A stretch of DNA of 64,000 bases from Photobacterium sp. SKA34 (GCF_000153325.1 NZ_CH724143.1:526396-590395), one strand, 5' to 3'. Counted from the first letter of the stretch, positions 29,783 through 39,267 are shown. The notes: generated by a model not told the origin, from the letters alone. Translations and numbers: made by a program.

Positions 29783-31009
29783 ATGTTATATTCGTTAGCT
29801 GGTTTTTGTATACTATCATTATACTTTTTATTTATAACTAGAATAATTAAAGATAAGCTATCACCACCATTTGTTTTTACTGGAACTTGGGTTGTATGTT
29901 TGTTTTTTCTTTCTTTTATCATGCCTTACATGGGTTTTTATGAAATAAGTTCATTCTCTGTAGTTCTATATATTTTAGGTAGTATTATTTTTTCTACCGT
30001 AAGTATTATAACTATTAAAACATGCAATAATGTTAAGTTTCCTGTCTTTTTTGATATTGATACAATCAACTTTAGAAGGTTATTGATTTTTTTTGTTTTT
30101 GCTTCTTCTTTAACACTTCCATTTATATATTTAGATGTGACTAAGTATGGTTCTAATCTAGTTGAAATAGGACAAAATATAAGATTTGAACGTATTCATG
30201 GTTCCGGGAGTGTAATATCACCAATTTTACAGAACTGGTATTTGTTATCGTTTTTAATTATTTTTATATTGATTTACGCTGTACTGAAGCAAAAAATTAA
30301 GTCCAAATGGTTAGTATTACCTGTTGTGTTCACTTTACTTCCATACTTAATTTTAGAAGGGCGTTCTGCGATTATTATTCAAATTTTATGTTGGTCTTAT
30401 TTATATGTACACGTTAATAAAAAAATAAGTATTAAAGCCGTTATCTTCAGTGGGCTGATATTATTGTTTTTTATTGTTTCAGGCTCTTACTTAGTGTCGA
30501 AAGTTAACGTATCAAACTCATCATTGATTGATGATATCACATTATATACTCGACATATCTTATCATACCTCTATCAAGGACCTATTTTATTTGATAGATA
30601 TTTTTCTTTACATGATAAGGTTGCTGAGAATTGGAATACATTAAATAGTTTTTACTATGTTATGTCAAAATTAGGGTTGTATTCAGGAGAGATAATTCAA
30701 AATTTAGAATTTAATCGATTTGGATATGATAGTGAAGATTTAGGGAACGTTTATACATTATATTTTTCTTTATACCCTCATTATTCATATTTAGGAGTTG
30801 CCTTCTTCTTATCCTTTTATTCTTTTATTATTTCACTACTATATATAAATTCTAAAAAAGGTAGTGTGTTCTCTTTATATATGACATCAGTGTTTTTTTC
30901 TTCCATGGTTTTATCTGTTTTTATGGATGGCTTTGGTTATCAATTTTATTTCTTATTAAAAATGCTTTTTTTCTGTATTTTAATAAAATTCTTTTTTACT
31001 AAAAGATAG
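29783..31009 (+). CDS. wzy: Wzy-type O-antigen/oligosaccharide repeat-unit polymerase
   Basis: The 408-residue integral membrane protein has about ten to eleven hydrophobic segments and a larger hydrophilic loop near residues 255-320, containing RHILSYLYQGPILFDRY. The motif EGRSAIIIQ is typical of Wzy polymerases, which are otherwise poorly conserved. It should polymerise repeat units in the periplasm. The ATG at 29783 is preferred to a TTG three codons upstream, though the ribosome site (GAG) is weak. Assignment rests on topology and context. Confidence 0.8.
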   Translation: MLYSLAGFCILSLYFLFITRIIKDKLSPPFVFTGTWVVCLFFLSFIMPYMGFYEISSFSVVLYILGSIIFSTVSIITIKTCNNVKFPVFFDIDTINFRRLLIFFVFASSLTLPFIYLDVTKYGSNLVEIGQNIRFERIHGSGSVISPILQNWYLLSFLIIFILIYAVLKQKIKSKWLVLPVVFTLLPYLILEGRSAIIIQILCWSYLYVHVNKKISIKAVIFSGLILLFFIVSGSYLVSKVNVSNSSLIDDITLYTRHILSYLYQGPILFDRYFSLHDKVAENWNTLNSFYYVMSKLGLYSGEIIQNLEFNRFGYDSEDLGNVYTLYFSLYPHYSYLGVAFFLSFYSFIISLLYINSKKGSVFSLYMTSVFFSSMVLSVFMDGFGYQFYFLLKMLFFCILIKFFFTKR

Positions 31010-31016
31010 GTCGTTT

Positions 31017-31850
31017 ATGTTTGAAAAAAGATTTAATTTTATATGTGTTAATTATAATGGAGCACACTTTTGTGAAAAATTACTAGATAGTTTAGAAAAA
31101 CTATTAGTTTTAAATGATCAAAAAGTAAGATTGATAATTGTAGATAATAACTCAAAAATCGAAGATAAAAACGTTCTGAATGAGTTGATTACTCAAAGTA
31201 GCAATGTAGAGATTCAAATATTATACCTTCCTGAAAATATAGGCTACTTCCCAGCTATGAACAAAGGTATTAATTTTATTGAATATAATAATAATGAAGT
31301 TGTTATTATCGGTAATAATGATTTAGAGTACTCAGATGATTTTTTAATAGAGTATGAGAAGCTAAATCTAGATAAAAATACTTTAGTAATATCACCAAAT
31401 GTGATAACTATTGATGGTAAGTATCAGAATCCAATATCAGTTAGAAAACTGTCTAAAATTGAATTTTTAATTGAAGAGATATACTACTCAAATTATTATG
31501 TTTCTCGTCTGATGATTAAATCTAAAGCCTTATTTAATAAGGTGTTTAAAAAAGAAAAAAATATTCTTAATGAAAAACCACATCGAGGGATTATTAAACG
31601 GGGGATTGGAGCTTGTTATGTCCTAACTGATAATTTCTTTAAATTTTACAATGAGTTAGATGCTCCTGTTTTTATGTGGGGAGAAGAAGCTATACTCTCA
31701 AATCAAGTTAATAAGGCCGAAGGTCATATAATGCTTGAACCTACTTTGCTAGTTACACATGCTGAAAGTGGTACTGTTAAGAAAATTCTTAATAAAACTA
31801 GATATGAAATGGTTAGAGCATCTTTTAAAATTTACAAAAAATATTTATGA
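31017..31850 (+). CDS. Family 2 glycosyltransferase
   Basis: A 277-residue GT-A fold enzyme. FICVNYNGAHF starts the nucleotide-binding fold, IIVDNNS is the usual aspartate motif and IGNNDLEYSDD occupies the DXD region. GAGIGACYV and MWGEEAIL-like segments are typical of rhamnosyltransferase-type family 2 enzymes. It probably adds one sugar to the lipid-linked unit at the inner membrane. Linkage cannot be predicted. Very AT-rich, seven bases after wzy. Confidence 0.85.
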   Translation: MFEKRFNFICVNYNGAHFCEKLLDSLEKLLVLNDQKVRLIIVDNNSKIEDKNVLNELITQSSNVEIQILYLPENIGYFPAMNKGINFIEYNNNEVVIIGNNDLEYSDDFLIEYEKLNLDKNTLVISPNVITIDGKYQNPISVRKLSKIEFLIEEIYYSNYYVSRLMIKSKALFNKVFKKEKNILNEKPHRGIIKRGIGACYVLTDNFFKFYNELDAPVFMWGEEAILSNQVNKAEGHIMLEPTLLVTHAESGTVKKILNKTRYEMVRASFKIYKKYL

Positions 31851-31858
31851 GTATTTAA

Positions 31859-32893
31859 ATGTTTAAAAATAAAACGCTGTTAATTACTGGTGGCACAGGT
31901 TCTTTTGGTAATGCTGTATTGGATCGCTTCTTGGATACCGATATTGGTGAAATTCGTATTTTTTCTCGTGATGAAAAAAAACAAGATGATATGAGAAAAA
32001 AATACAATAATCCAAAATTGAAATTTTATATTGGTGATGTACGAGATTATAACAGTATCTTAAGTGCTACTCGTGGAGTTGACTTTGTCTATCATGCAGC
32101 AGCTCTCAAACAGGTTCCATCTTGTGAGTTTCACCCTATGGAAGCGGTTAAAACAAATGTTCTAGGTACTGAGAATGTTTTAGAAGCTTGTATTGTTAAT
32201 AACGTTTCTCGCGTTGTTTGTTTAAGTACAGATAAAGCTGTTTATCCAATTAATGCGATGGGTATATCAAAAGCCATGATGGAAAAAGTGATTGTTGCTA
32301 AATCACGTAATGTTGATCCATCTAAGACTGTCATTTGTGCTACTCGTTACGGTAATGTAATGGCATCTCGTGGTTCAGTTATTCCTTTATTTGTTGACTT
32401 AATAAAAGAAGGAAAGCCATTAACAATTACAGATCCAAATATGACGCGTTTCATGATGACTCTTCAAGATGCAGTGGATCTTGTTTTATTCGCATTCGAG
32501 CATGGTACAAATGGTGATATTTTTGTTCAAAAAGCTCCTGCTGCTACAATTCAGGTTTTAGCTAAGGCTTTAACTGAAATGCTTAATGTTCCTGAACATT
32601 CAATTGATGTTATTGGCAGTCGTCACGGTGAAAAGTTGTATGAAGCACTTTTGAGCCGCGAAGAGATGGTTGGCGCTCTTGATATGGGGGATTATTATCG
32701 AGTAATGCCTGATAATCGCGATTTAAACTATGGTAAATATGTAGAACAAGGTGATTTACGTATCACTGAAGTTGAAGATTATAACTCTCACAATACTGAG
32801 CGTCTCGATGTTGAAAGCATGAAAACATTGCTTTTAAAACTTGCCTTTATTCGCGCTCAGATAGCTGGTGAAGAATATGTATTGGAACACTAA
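31859..32893 (+). CDS. capE: UDP-GlcNAc 4,6-dehydratase/5-epimerase (CapE/FnlA/WbjB type)
   Basis: This 344-residue enzyme starts UDP-L-FucNAc synthesis from UDP-GlcNAc. TGGTGSFGNAV binds NADP and STDKAVYPINAMGISK holds the active site, with Met in place of the usual catalytic Tyr, as in the CapE/WbpM families. The whole sequence follows FnlA/WbjB/CapE. It is the first of three consecutive genes for this sugar. Codon use returns to the less AT-rich style of the rml genes. Confidence 0.92.
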   Translation: MFKNKTLLITGGTGSFGNAVLDRFLDTDIGEIRIFSRDEKKQDDMRKKYNNPKLKFYIGDVRDYNSILSATRGVDFVYHAAALKQVPSCEFHPMEAVKTNVLGTENVLEACIVNNVSRVVCLSTDKAVYPINAMGISKAMMEKVIVAKSRNVDPSKTVICATRYGNVMASRGSVIPLFVDLIKEGKPLTITDPNMTRFMMTLQDAVDLVLFAFEHGTNGDIFVQKAPAATIQVLAKALTEMLNVPEHSIDVIGSRHGEKLYEALLSREEMVGALDMGDYYRVMPDNRDLNYGKYVEQGDLRITEVEDYNSHNTERLDVESMKTLLLKLAFIRAQIAGEEYVLEH

Positions 32894-32894
32894 T

Positions 32895-33995
32895 ATGAAG
32901 ATTTTAGTTACAGGCGCTAATGGCTTTATTGGAAAAAATCTATGCTTGAAGTTATCTGAGTTGGGTTATCAAGATGTCATTAAAATTGATCGAACGAATA
33001 GTGATTCAGAACTGAATCTTGCCCTAAAAGAAGCAGATTTTATCTTTCATCTTGCAGGTATCAATAGACCAAAAACAGAAGAAGAATTTTATATCGGTAA
33101 TAGTGGTTTAACTGAAAAAATAACAGCAACATTAGAGTCTCTTGGTCGTGCTACACCTATTTTGTTAACTTCATCTATTCAAGCTGATAGAGATAATGCT
33201 TATGGTTTGAGCAAAGCTTCGGCAGAGCAAGCAATTAGTGCTTACCAAAAGAAACTAAATGCAGATGTGTTTATCTACAGGTTACCAAATGTTTTTGGTA
33301 AATGGTGTAAGCCTAACTACAATTCGATGATTGCGACTTTTTGTTATAATGTTGTAAATGATCTACCGATTGAGATTCATGACGGCAGTACTTTAGTTAA
33401 TTTAGTGTACATTGATGATGTATGTGAACAATTTTGTTTGCACTTAACTCAAGCTAATGTTGATACTGTTGTTGAACCTGTTTATAAAAAAACTGTTGGT
33501 GAAGTTGCTGAGCAGTTAAATAAGTTTAAACATTCAAAAGATAGCTTAATTACTGAAAACGTTGGTAAAGGATTTACTCGAGCGTTATATTCAACGTATC
33601 TTAGCTACTTTGAACCTGAGCAGTTTTTCTACGATGTCCCTGCCTATACTGACCCTCGAGGCACTTTCTGTGAAATGTTGAAGACACCAAATGCTGGACA
33701 GTTTTCATATTTTACAGCCCATCCAAGTATAACACGTGGTGGACATTACCATCATACAAAAAATGAAAAATTTTTAGTCATAAAAGGTAAAGCAAACTTT
33801 AGGTTCGAAAATGTTCTTTCAGGGCAAAAAGAAGAACTTATTGTTTCAGCAGATCAACATAGAATTGTTGAAACAGTACCAGGCTGGTCTCATGATGTAA
33901 CAAATATCGGTGATGAAGAGTTGATTGTAATGTTGTGGGCCAATGAAATTTTTGATCGCGAAAAGCCAGATACTATTACAAAGGAAATTAAATGA
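32895..33995 (+). CDS. capF: UDP-L-FucNAc pathway reductase, two-domain (CapF/FnlB/WbjC type)
   Basis: The 366-residue protein has an N-terminal NAD(P)-dependent reductase domain (TGANGFIGKNL, YGLSKASAEQ) and a C-terminal cupin domain (GGHYHHTKNEKFLVIKGKA) with likely metal-binding histidines. It converts the CapE product towards UDP-N-acetyl-6-deoxy-talosamine. The ATG at 32895 is chosen because the family begins MKILVTGANG; it starts two bases after the capE stop. Confidence 0.92.
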   Translation: MKILVTGANGFIGKNLCLKLSELGYQDVIKIDRTNSDSELNLALKEADFIFHLAGINRPKTEEEFYIGNSGLTEKITATLESLGRATPILLTSSIQADRDNAYGLSKASAEQAISAYQKKLNADVFIYRLPNVFGKWCKPNYNSMIATFCYNVVNDLPIEIHDGSTLVNLVYIDDVCEQFCLHLTQANVDTVVEPVYKKTVGEVAEQLNKFKHSKDSLITENVGKGFTRALYSTYLSYFEPEQFFYDVPAYTDPRGTFCEMLKTPNAGQFSYFTAHPSITRGGHYHHTKNEKFLVIKGKANFRFENVLSGQKEELIVSADQHRIVETVPGWSHDVTNIGDEELIVMLWANEIFDREKPDTITKEIK

Positions 33996-35125
33996 AAAAG
34001 TTAAAGGTGATGTCTGTTGTAGGAACTCGACCAGAAATTATCCGTTTATCACGAGTACTGGCAAAACTTGACGAGTATTGCGAACATGTCATTGTTCATA
34101 CTGGTCAAAACTACGATTTTGAGCTCAATGAAGTTTTTTTCAATGATTTAAGTGTACGTAAACCTGATTATTTCTTAAATGCGGCTGGTAAAAATGCTGC
34201 GGAAACTATTGGGCAGGTGATCATTAGTGTTGATCAGGCTTTAGAGGAGATTCAGCCTGATGCTATGTTAGTTCTTGGTGACACTAATTCTTGTTTGGCT
34301 GCAATTCCAGCGAAACGTCGTAAAATTCCTATTTTTCACATGGAAGCTGGAAATCGATGCTTTGATCAACGTGTACCTGAAGAAACTAACCGTCGCATAG
34401 TAGATCATACTGCCGATATTAATTTGACCTACAGCTCTATTGCTCGTGACTATTTGTTGGCTGAAGGTCTTCCTGCTGATCGAGTTATTAAAACAGGAAG
34501 CCCTATGTTTGAGGTTCTTAATTATTACATGCCTCAGATTGATTCCTCGGATGTATTGGTTCGTTTGGGACTAGAAAAAGGGCAATTTTTTGTTGTTAGT
34601 GCTCACCGTGAAGAAAATGTGGATTCTCCTAAGCAATTAGTTAAGTTAGCTGAAACATTAAATACGGTTGCTGCCCATTATGATTTGCCCGTAATTGTCT
34701 CAACACATCCTAGAACTCGTAATAGAATTGAAGCTCAAGGGATCACGTTCCATAATAATATACAATTATTAAAACCACTTGGTTTCCATGATTATAATCA
34801 TCTTCAAAAGAATGCTAAAGTAGTACTATCTGACAGTGGAACTATCAATGAAGAATCATCAATCATGAATTTTCCTGCATTAAATATGAGAGAAGCTCAT
34901 GAGCGTCCTGAGGGGATGGAAGAAGCATCTGTGATGATGGTTGGACTTGGTGTGGAGCGAGTAATGCAAGCTTTGCAAGTTCTTGATACTCAGCCTAGTG
35001 GTGCCGAACGATTATTACGCCCTGTATATGATTACTCAATGCCAAATGTTTCAGATAAAATGGTTAGAATTATTCACTCATATACTGATTATGTAAAGCG
35101 TGTTGTTTGGAAAAAATATGAGTAA
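33992..35125 (+). CDS. capG: UDP-N-acetyl-L-fucosamine synthase, C2-epimerase (CapG/FnlC/WbjD type)
   Basis: This 377-residue enzyme of the UDP-GlcNAc 2-epimerase fold does the last step to UDP-L-FucNAc. VVGTRPEIIRLSRV is the N-terminal signature, HMEAGNRCFDQRVPEE and SAHREENV surround the active site. It overlaps capF by four bases (ATGA), so the capEFG set is translationally coupled. Confidence 0.93.
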   Translation: MKKLKVMSVVGTRPEIIRLSRVLAKLDEYCEHVIVHTGQNYDFELNEVFFNDLSVRKPDYFLNAAGKNAAETIGQVIISVDQALEEIQPDAMLVLGDTNSCLAAIPAKRRKIPIFHMEAGNRCFDQRVPEETNRRIVDHTADINLTYSSIARDYLLAEGLPADRVIKTGSPMFEVLNYYMPQIDSSDVLVRLGLEKGQFFVVSAHREENVDSPKQLVKLAETLNTVAAHYDLPVIVSTHPRTRNRIEAQGITFHNNIQLLKPLGFHDYNHLQKNAKVVLSDSGTINEESSIMNFPALNMREAHERPEGMEEASVMMVGLGVERVMQALQVLDTQPSGAERLLRPVYDYSMPNVSDKMVRIIHSYTDYVKRVVWKKYE

Positions 35126-36218
35126 TATAAAAAAAGTATATTATATTGGACCATTCTCATTTCCTGATGGTGGGGCTGCAGCTAGGAGGATTCTGGGTAA
35201 CATAGAATCTTTGAATCAAGAATGTATCGTAATTGATGGTAAGGATGAAGTTTTAAAATCTTCTTATCAAGGTATTGAAATTATTAGTTGCGCAGAAAGA
35301 CCTAATAAAGAGTCCAGCTTTCTTACAAAATTAAAGAAGTATTTTAATATATCAAAAAATACAATTTCTTATATAAATGAACAAGAAGAGTTACCTGATA
35401 CAATTATTCTATATAGTGGATATTCTCCTTATCTTTTTAGATTAATTCCATTTTGTAAAAAGAATAATATAAAACTTATATTTGATTGTGTTGAATGGTA
35501 CCAACCTAAAAGCAAAATAGAATATCTATATAAGCCATATTATTGGAATATAGAATTGTCTATGAGATATTTGTTAAAGAAATGCGATTATATAATATGC
35601 ATTAGCAAATATTTAGAAAATTATTATAAAGCATCAGGGAGTGGAGTCGTTAGAATTCCGCCAACAATTAAATTTAATAAAAATATTATTCCAGTTCCAA
35701 ATGAAATTGAAAATAATAAAATTAAACTTGTTTACGCTGGTAACCCTGGCCATAAAGATTTACTTAATGATATTATTGAAGCAATTAATGGTTTAGAAGA
35801 TTATTTTGAACTACATATTGTAGGTGTATCCGGAGTGAATCAAAAATCTATTTACTATTACGGCTACCTTCCACACTATAAATCCTTAAATATTGTAAAA
35901 AGTTGTCATTTCTCTATATTGCTTAGACCGAATAACAAAGTATCTAATGCTGGATTTTCTACAAAAATAGTCGAGAGTATGTGTAATGGAATTCCTGTTA
36001 TAGCAAATAATACTGGTGATATAAAAGACTTTGTTAATAAGGAAAATGGATTTTTATTCGAAGGTGAAGATTCATCTGCACTTCATGTTATTTTGAAAAA
36101 AATATCAAATATAAGTGATGCGAATTATAATAAATTATCTAAAAATGCATTTATGACTGCTGTTGATTTTTTTCATATTGATTGTTATAAAAAAGTATTG
36201 AGAGATATTGTATCATGA
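35118..36218 (+). CDS. Family 4 glycosyltransferase, first
   Basis: The 366-residue GT-B enzyme starts at the ATG at 35118 (MSNIKKVYYIGPF), overlapping capG by eight bases; the open frame extends six codons further upstream. N-terminal GGAAARRI resembles the Gly-rich acceptor-side loop; the C-terminal donor domain has LVYAGNPGHKD and ESMCNGIPVIANNTGD with the conserved glutamate region. It should add a sugar to the lipid-linked unit. Very AT-rich. Its stop overlaps an ATG that begins a degraded reading frame. Confidence 0.87.
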   Translation: MSNIKKVYYIGPFSFPDGGAAARRILGNIESLNQECIVIDGKDEVLKSSYQGIEIISCAERPNKESSFLTKLKKYFNISKNTISYINEQEELPDTIILYSGYSPYLFRLIPFCKKNNIKLIFDCVEWYQPKSKIEYLYKPYYWNIELSMRYLLKKCDYIICISKYLENYYKASGSGVVRIPPTIKFNKNIIPVPNEIENNKIKLVYAGNPGHKDLLNDIIEAINGLEDYFELHIVGVSGVNQKSIYYYGYLPHYKSLNIVKSCHFSILLRPNNKVSNAGFSTKIVESMCNGIPVIANNTGDIKDFVNKENGFLFEGEDSSALHVILKKISNISDANYNKLSKNAFMTAVDFFHIDCYKKVLRDIVS

Positions 36219-36417
36219 CGAGGATAGTTAATTTAATAAAAGGTGTTTTATGGCCTTTTATTTGCTGAGGTATTTGCTTTAATAAAATAAAAATATCTAA
36301 TATTAAATGTTGCTTAAACTCATCAGTTAATATTTCTAATAGTACTTTTTATATAGGTGGCTCTTTTATAACTAGGCCGTTGAGTAATATTAATATAATG
36401 GCGGTTCTATTATTATA
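36215..36417 (+). pseudogene. Remnant of a hexapeptide-type acyltransferase gene
   Basis: An ATG overlapping the previous stop (ATGA) opens MTRIVNLIKGVLWPFI. An in-frame TGA follows, after which the same frame continues through KISNIKCC, NISNSTFYIGGSFITRP and NINIM. The Ile/Gly pattern resembles the start of left-handed beta-helix acyltransferases often found in O-antigen loci. A frame change near 36398 gives GGSIIIGG, where the homology ends. At least two lesions and loss of the 3' part make it non-functional. Family assignment is by pattern only. Confidence 0.5.
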
Positions 36418-36420
36418 GGC

Positions 36421-36612
36421 GGTTGGCTCAAGAATTAATTAAATGAATGGGCAGAACAGTTATTAGATTTTTATAAAATAAGTTCTTAAGGCTACTTAAA
36501 TCTAGAATTAGTGATGCAATTATGGAATGAGCATCTATCTGGAAAAAGGAATTGGGCTTCCGTTTTATGGAGTATTCTAATGTTCCAATCTTGGTTAGAG
36601 AAACGACGATAA
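36421..36612 (+). pseudogene. C-terminal remnant of an asparagine synthetase-like amidotransferase
   Basis: One frame reads GWLKN, stop, LNEWAEQLLD, ..., stop, GYLNLELVMQLWNEHLSGKRNW, then ASVLWSILMFQSWLEK and a stop at 36610-36612. The EHLSGxRNW and LMFQxWLE motifs are the C-terminus of AsnB-type glutamine-dependent enzymes. Two in-frame TAA codons and the missing N-terminal 500-odd residues show decay. The terminal stop overlaps the next gene's ATG (TAATG), a relic of operon organisation. In O-antigen loci such enzymes amidate uronic acids. Confidence 0.8.
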
Positions 36613-37727
36613 TGAAGTTATTATATATAGTTAATGTTGATTGGTTTTTTATTTCTCATCGATTACCTATTGCTTTAACTTTAATAAAGAATGGATATGA
36701 AGTACATATTGCTTGTGGGATAACAGATAGAAAAAATGAATTAGAATCTTTAGGGATTATAGTTCACCCGTTATCGATAACTCGAAGTGGGACAAGTTTT
36801 TTCAAAGAAGTCAAAGTAATTAAAGAAATAAATACAGTTGTTAATGAAATTTCACCTGATGTTGTTCATTTAGTAACAATTAAAGGTGCTATTTATGGTG
36901 GTTTAGTTACTAGAAATAAAAATATTAAAAAAAGAATTGTTTCTATATCAGGTTTAGGTTTTGTATTTATAGATGAAGGTATAAAAGCTCGACTTATTAG
37001 ATTTATTGTAACTAAATTGTATAGGTTAGCTCTAAATACTCAGAATACTAAAATTATATTTCAGAATGAGACTGATAAGAACACATTTATTGAAAATAAA
37101 ATAATTAATTATAAACAATGTGTTCTTATCAAAGGGTCTGGAATTGATCTAAATGTTTATAAGTATATACCAGAGCCTCAAGGTGAAAAGGTCGTGATGT
37201 TTTTAGCTCGGTTGCTAAAAGATAAAGGTCTTATAGAGTTTTGTGAAGCTGCAGTTATTCTGAGAAAATCGGGGTTTACAGGTAGATTTGTCTTAGTTGG
37301 CGATATCGATCTAGATAACCCAAATTCTATTTCTCAAGTTGAATTAAATAATTATATTGATTCTGGTGTTGTTGAGCATTGGGGGTTTTTACGTAACATC
37401 CCAGATGTAATATCTAAAGCAAATATTATGGTTCTTCCATCGTATCGCGAGGGTTTACCAAAAAGTTTAATTGAAGCTGCTGCTTGTGGACGAGCAGTTA
37501 TAACTACAGATGTTCCTGGATGTAGAGATGCGATAATCCCCAATGTTACAGGTGTTTTAGTTCCAGCTAAATCCTCAGAAGAGTTACAAAATGCTATTTT
37601 GTCTTTATGTAATGATGATAAAATGAGAATTAAAATGGGAAAAGAAGGAAGAAAACTTTCTGAATTATCTTTTGATATAAAAGATGTCATTAATACTCAT
37701 ATGAATTTATATAAAGGGAATATATGA
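36612..37727 (+). CDS. Family 4 glycosyltransferase, second
   Basis: A 371-residue GT-B enzyme beginning MKLLYIVNVDWFFISHRLP, typical of the PglA/WbpU-like group of family 4. The donor domain has LARLLKDKGLIEF and EGLPKSLIEAAACGRAVITTDVPGC with the conserved E-x7-E region. The ATG at 36612 is preferred over an upstream TTG in the same frame, because that extension is the amidotransferase remnant read in another frame. It overlaps the following reductase gene by four bases. Confidence 0.9.
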   Translation: MKLLYIVNVDWFFISHRLPIALTLIKNGYEVHIACGITDRKNELESLGIIVHPLSITRSGTSFFKEVKVIKEINTVVNEISPDVVHLVTIKGAIYGGLVTRNKNIKKRIVSISGLGFVFIDEGIKARLIRFIVTKLYRLALNTQNTKIIFQNETDKNTFIENKIINYKQCVLIKGSGIDLNVYKYIPEPQGEKVVMFLARLLKDKGLIEFCEAAVILRKSGFTGRFVLVGDIDLDNPNSISQVELNNYIDSGVVEHWGFLRNIPDVISKANIMVLPSYREGLPKSLIEAAACGRAVITTDVPGCRDAIIPNVTGVLVPAKSSEELQNAILSLCNDDKMRIKMGKEGRKLSELSFDIKDVINTHMNLYKGNI

Positions 37728-38674
37728 AGATTGCTATTACAGGTAGTAGTGGTTTTTTAGGTAATCATTTAATTAAATCTATTTCAAAAGAAAATTTAGT
37801 TATTTTAGGCCGTAATGATTTAAATATACCTAATGTATCATTTCATAAATGTTCGATTGATAATCGATCTAATTTTTATGAAGCATTAGATTCAGTATCT
37901 GTTGTTATTCATTGTGCAGCACGTGTACATATAATGAATGATAACTCTACTAACCCTCTTGATGATTATCGAGAAGTTAATACTGAAGGGACATTAAATT
38001 TAGCTAAACAAGCAGTAGAAGCTGGCGTTAAACGATTTATTTTTATCAGTTCGATTAAAGTAAATGGTGAATCAACTCAATTAGGAACACCTTTTAGATT
38101 TGATGATCAACATTCCCCTGAAGATTTTTATGGTCAATCTAAATCAGAAGCTGAAGAACAACTATTACAACTTGCTGAAAAAACTGGTTTACAGGTTGTT
38201 ATTATTCGTCCTACATTAGTTTATGGGCCGGGGGTTAAGGCTAACTTTGCATTACTTCTAAATTTAGTATCAAAAGGGTTACCACTTCCTTTTGGATGCA
38301 TTAAGGATAATAAGCGCAGTTTAGTATCGGTTGATAACTTAGTTGATCTTATTGTTACTTGTATTGCTCATCCAAAGGCTGCAAACCAAGTATTTCTTGT
38401 TTCTGATGATAATGATGTTTCAACCAATGAAATGGTTCAGCAGATGGCAAAGGCTCTGGGTAAATCACAATGGCAATTACCAATACCTAATGCTTTTTAT
38501 CGTTTAGTTGGAAAGGTTGCTGGTAAAGAAGATGTAATAAATCGTTTGTTAGGCTCTCTTCAAGTTGATATTACTCATACTAAAGATACGTTAGGATGGA
38601 AACCGCCTCAAACTCTTGAAGATGGTTTCAAACAAACAGCGGATTTTTTTCTTAAAAGTAAATTAAAGGATTAA
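37724..38674 (+). CDS. wbpV: NAD-dependent nucleotide-sugar reductase/epimerase (WbpV/WreQ type)
   Basis: The 316-residue short-chain dehydrogenase has GSSGFLGNHL, the FISSIKVNGE serine segment and YGQSKSEAE with Tyr and Lys. It resembles WbpV/WreQ, which reduce the 4-keto product of WbpM to UDP-QuiNAc or UDP-D-FucNAc. The following sugar transferase and WbpM-type gene make the same trio as at the end of many O-antigen loci. Which epimer it yields cannot be told from sequence by eye. Confidence 0.85.
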   Translation: MKIAITGSSGFLGNHLIKSISKENLVILGRNDLNIPNVSFHKCSIDNRSNFYEALDSVSVVIHCAARVHIMNDNSTNPLDDYREVNTEGTLNLAKQAVEAGVKRFIFISSIKVNGESTQLGTPFRFDDQHSPEDFYGQSKSEAEEQLLQLAEKTGLQVVIIRPTLVYGPGVKANFALLLNLVSKGLPLPFGCIKDNKRSLVSVDNLVDLIVTCIAHPKAANQVFLVSDDNDVSTNEMVQQMAKALGKSQWQLPIPNAFYRLVGKVAGKEDVINRLLGSLQVDITHTKDTLGWKPPQTLEDGFKQTADFFLKSKLKD

Positions 38675-38679
38675 AATTA

Positions 38680-39228
38680 ATGTTTCGGTTAATTGACTTT
38701 CTAGCTGCATTTTTCGGTTTATTATTTTTATGGCCGATACTGTTAATTGTAGTGATTATTGGCTTGTTTGATACGGGATCACCTGTGTTTATTCAAACTC
38801 GCGTAGGTAAAAACAAACAACCATTTAAATTAATTAAATTTCGCACTATGTCAGTTGATACTAAATCAGTGGCTAGTCACTTAGCTAATAATGCATCTAT
38901 TACTAAGTTTGGATCTTTTTTAAGAAAAACAAAAATTGATGAGCTACCACAATTGATTAATGTCGTTAAAGGGGATATGAGTCTCGTTGGTCCAAGACCT
39001 AATTTATTTAATCAAGAAGATTTAATCGCTGAGCGTGATAAGTTAGGTGTTTATAATGTTCTTCCTGGAATTACTGGTTTAGCTCAAGTTCAAAATATCG
39101 ATATGTCTACACCAGAACTACTAGCTAGAACAGATCGTGAGATGATTGACACATTGAATATAAAAAAATATTTTAGGTATATCCTTAAGACCGCAACAGG
39201 CAGTGGTAGCGGTGATGCTGTTAAGTAA
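38680..39228 (+). CDS. Initiating sugar-phosphate transferase, small monotopic type
   Basis: The 182-residue enzyme transfers a sugar-1-phosphate to undecaprenyl phosphate to start each repeat unit. One N-terminal hydrophobic segment (residues 5-27) re-enters the membrane; RVGKNKQPFKLIKFRTM, the catalytic Asp-Glu pair in KIDELPQL and MSLVGPRP are family motifs. It corresponds to the catalytic core only, as in PglC, without the four-helix part of WbaP/WcaJ. The likely donor is the QuiNAc/FucNAc-type sugar made by its neighbours. Confidence 0.9.
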   Translation: MFRLIDFLAAFFGLLFLWPILLIVVIIGLFDTGSPVFIQTRVGKNKQPFKLIKFRTMSVDTKSVASHLANNASITKFGSFLRKTKIDELPQLINVVKGDMSLVGPRPNLFNQEDLIAERDKLGVYNVLPGITGLAQVQNIDMSTPELLARTDREMIDTLNIKKYFRYILKTATGSGSGDAVK

Positions 39229-39243
39229 GGTATACGGAAAATT

Positions 39244-39267
39244 AAGTAGCGGCATTTGCCGCTACTT
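39244..39267 (+). terminator. Hairpin after the initiating transferase gene
   Basis: Perfect 10-base arms (AAGTAGCGGC and its complement) with loop ATTT lie 15 bases after the stop, followed by a broken T-run. It may terminate the operon partially before the wbpM-type gene. Confidence 0.65.

Noticed and set aside
36552..36611. N-terminal extension of the second family 4 glycosyltransferase from a TTG
   Set aside because: The bases encode the amidotransferase remnant in another frame, and the family start MKLLYIVNVDWF is at 36612.
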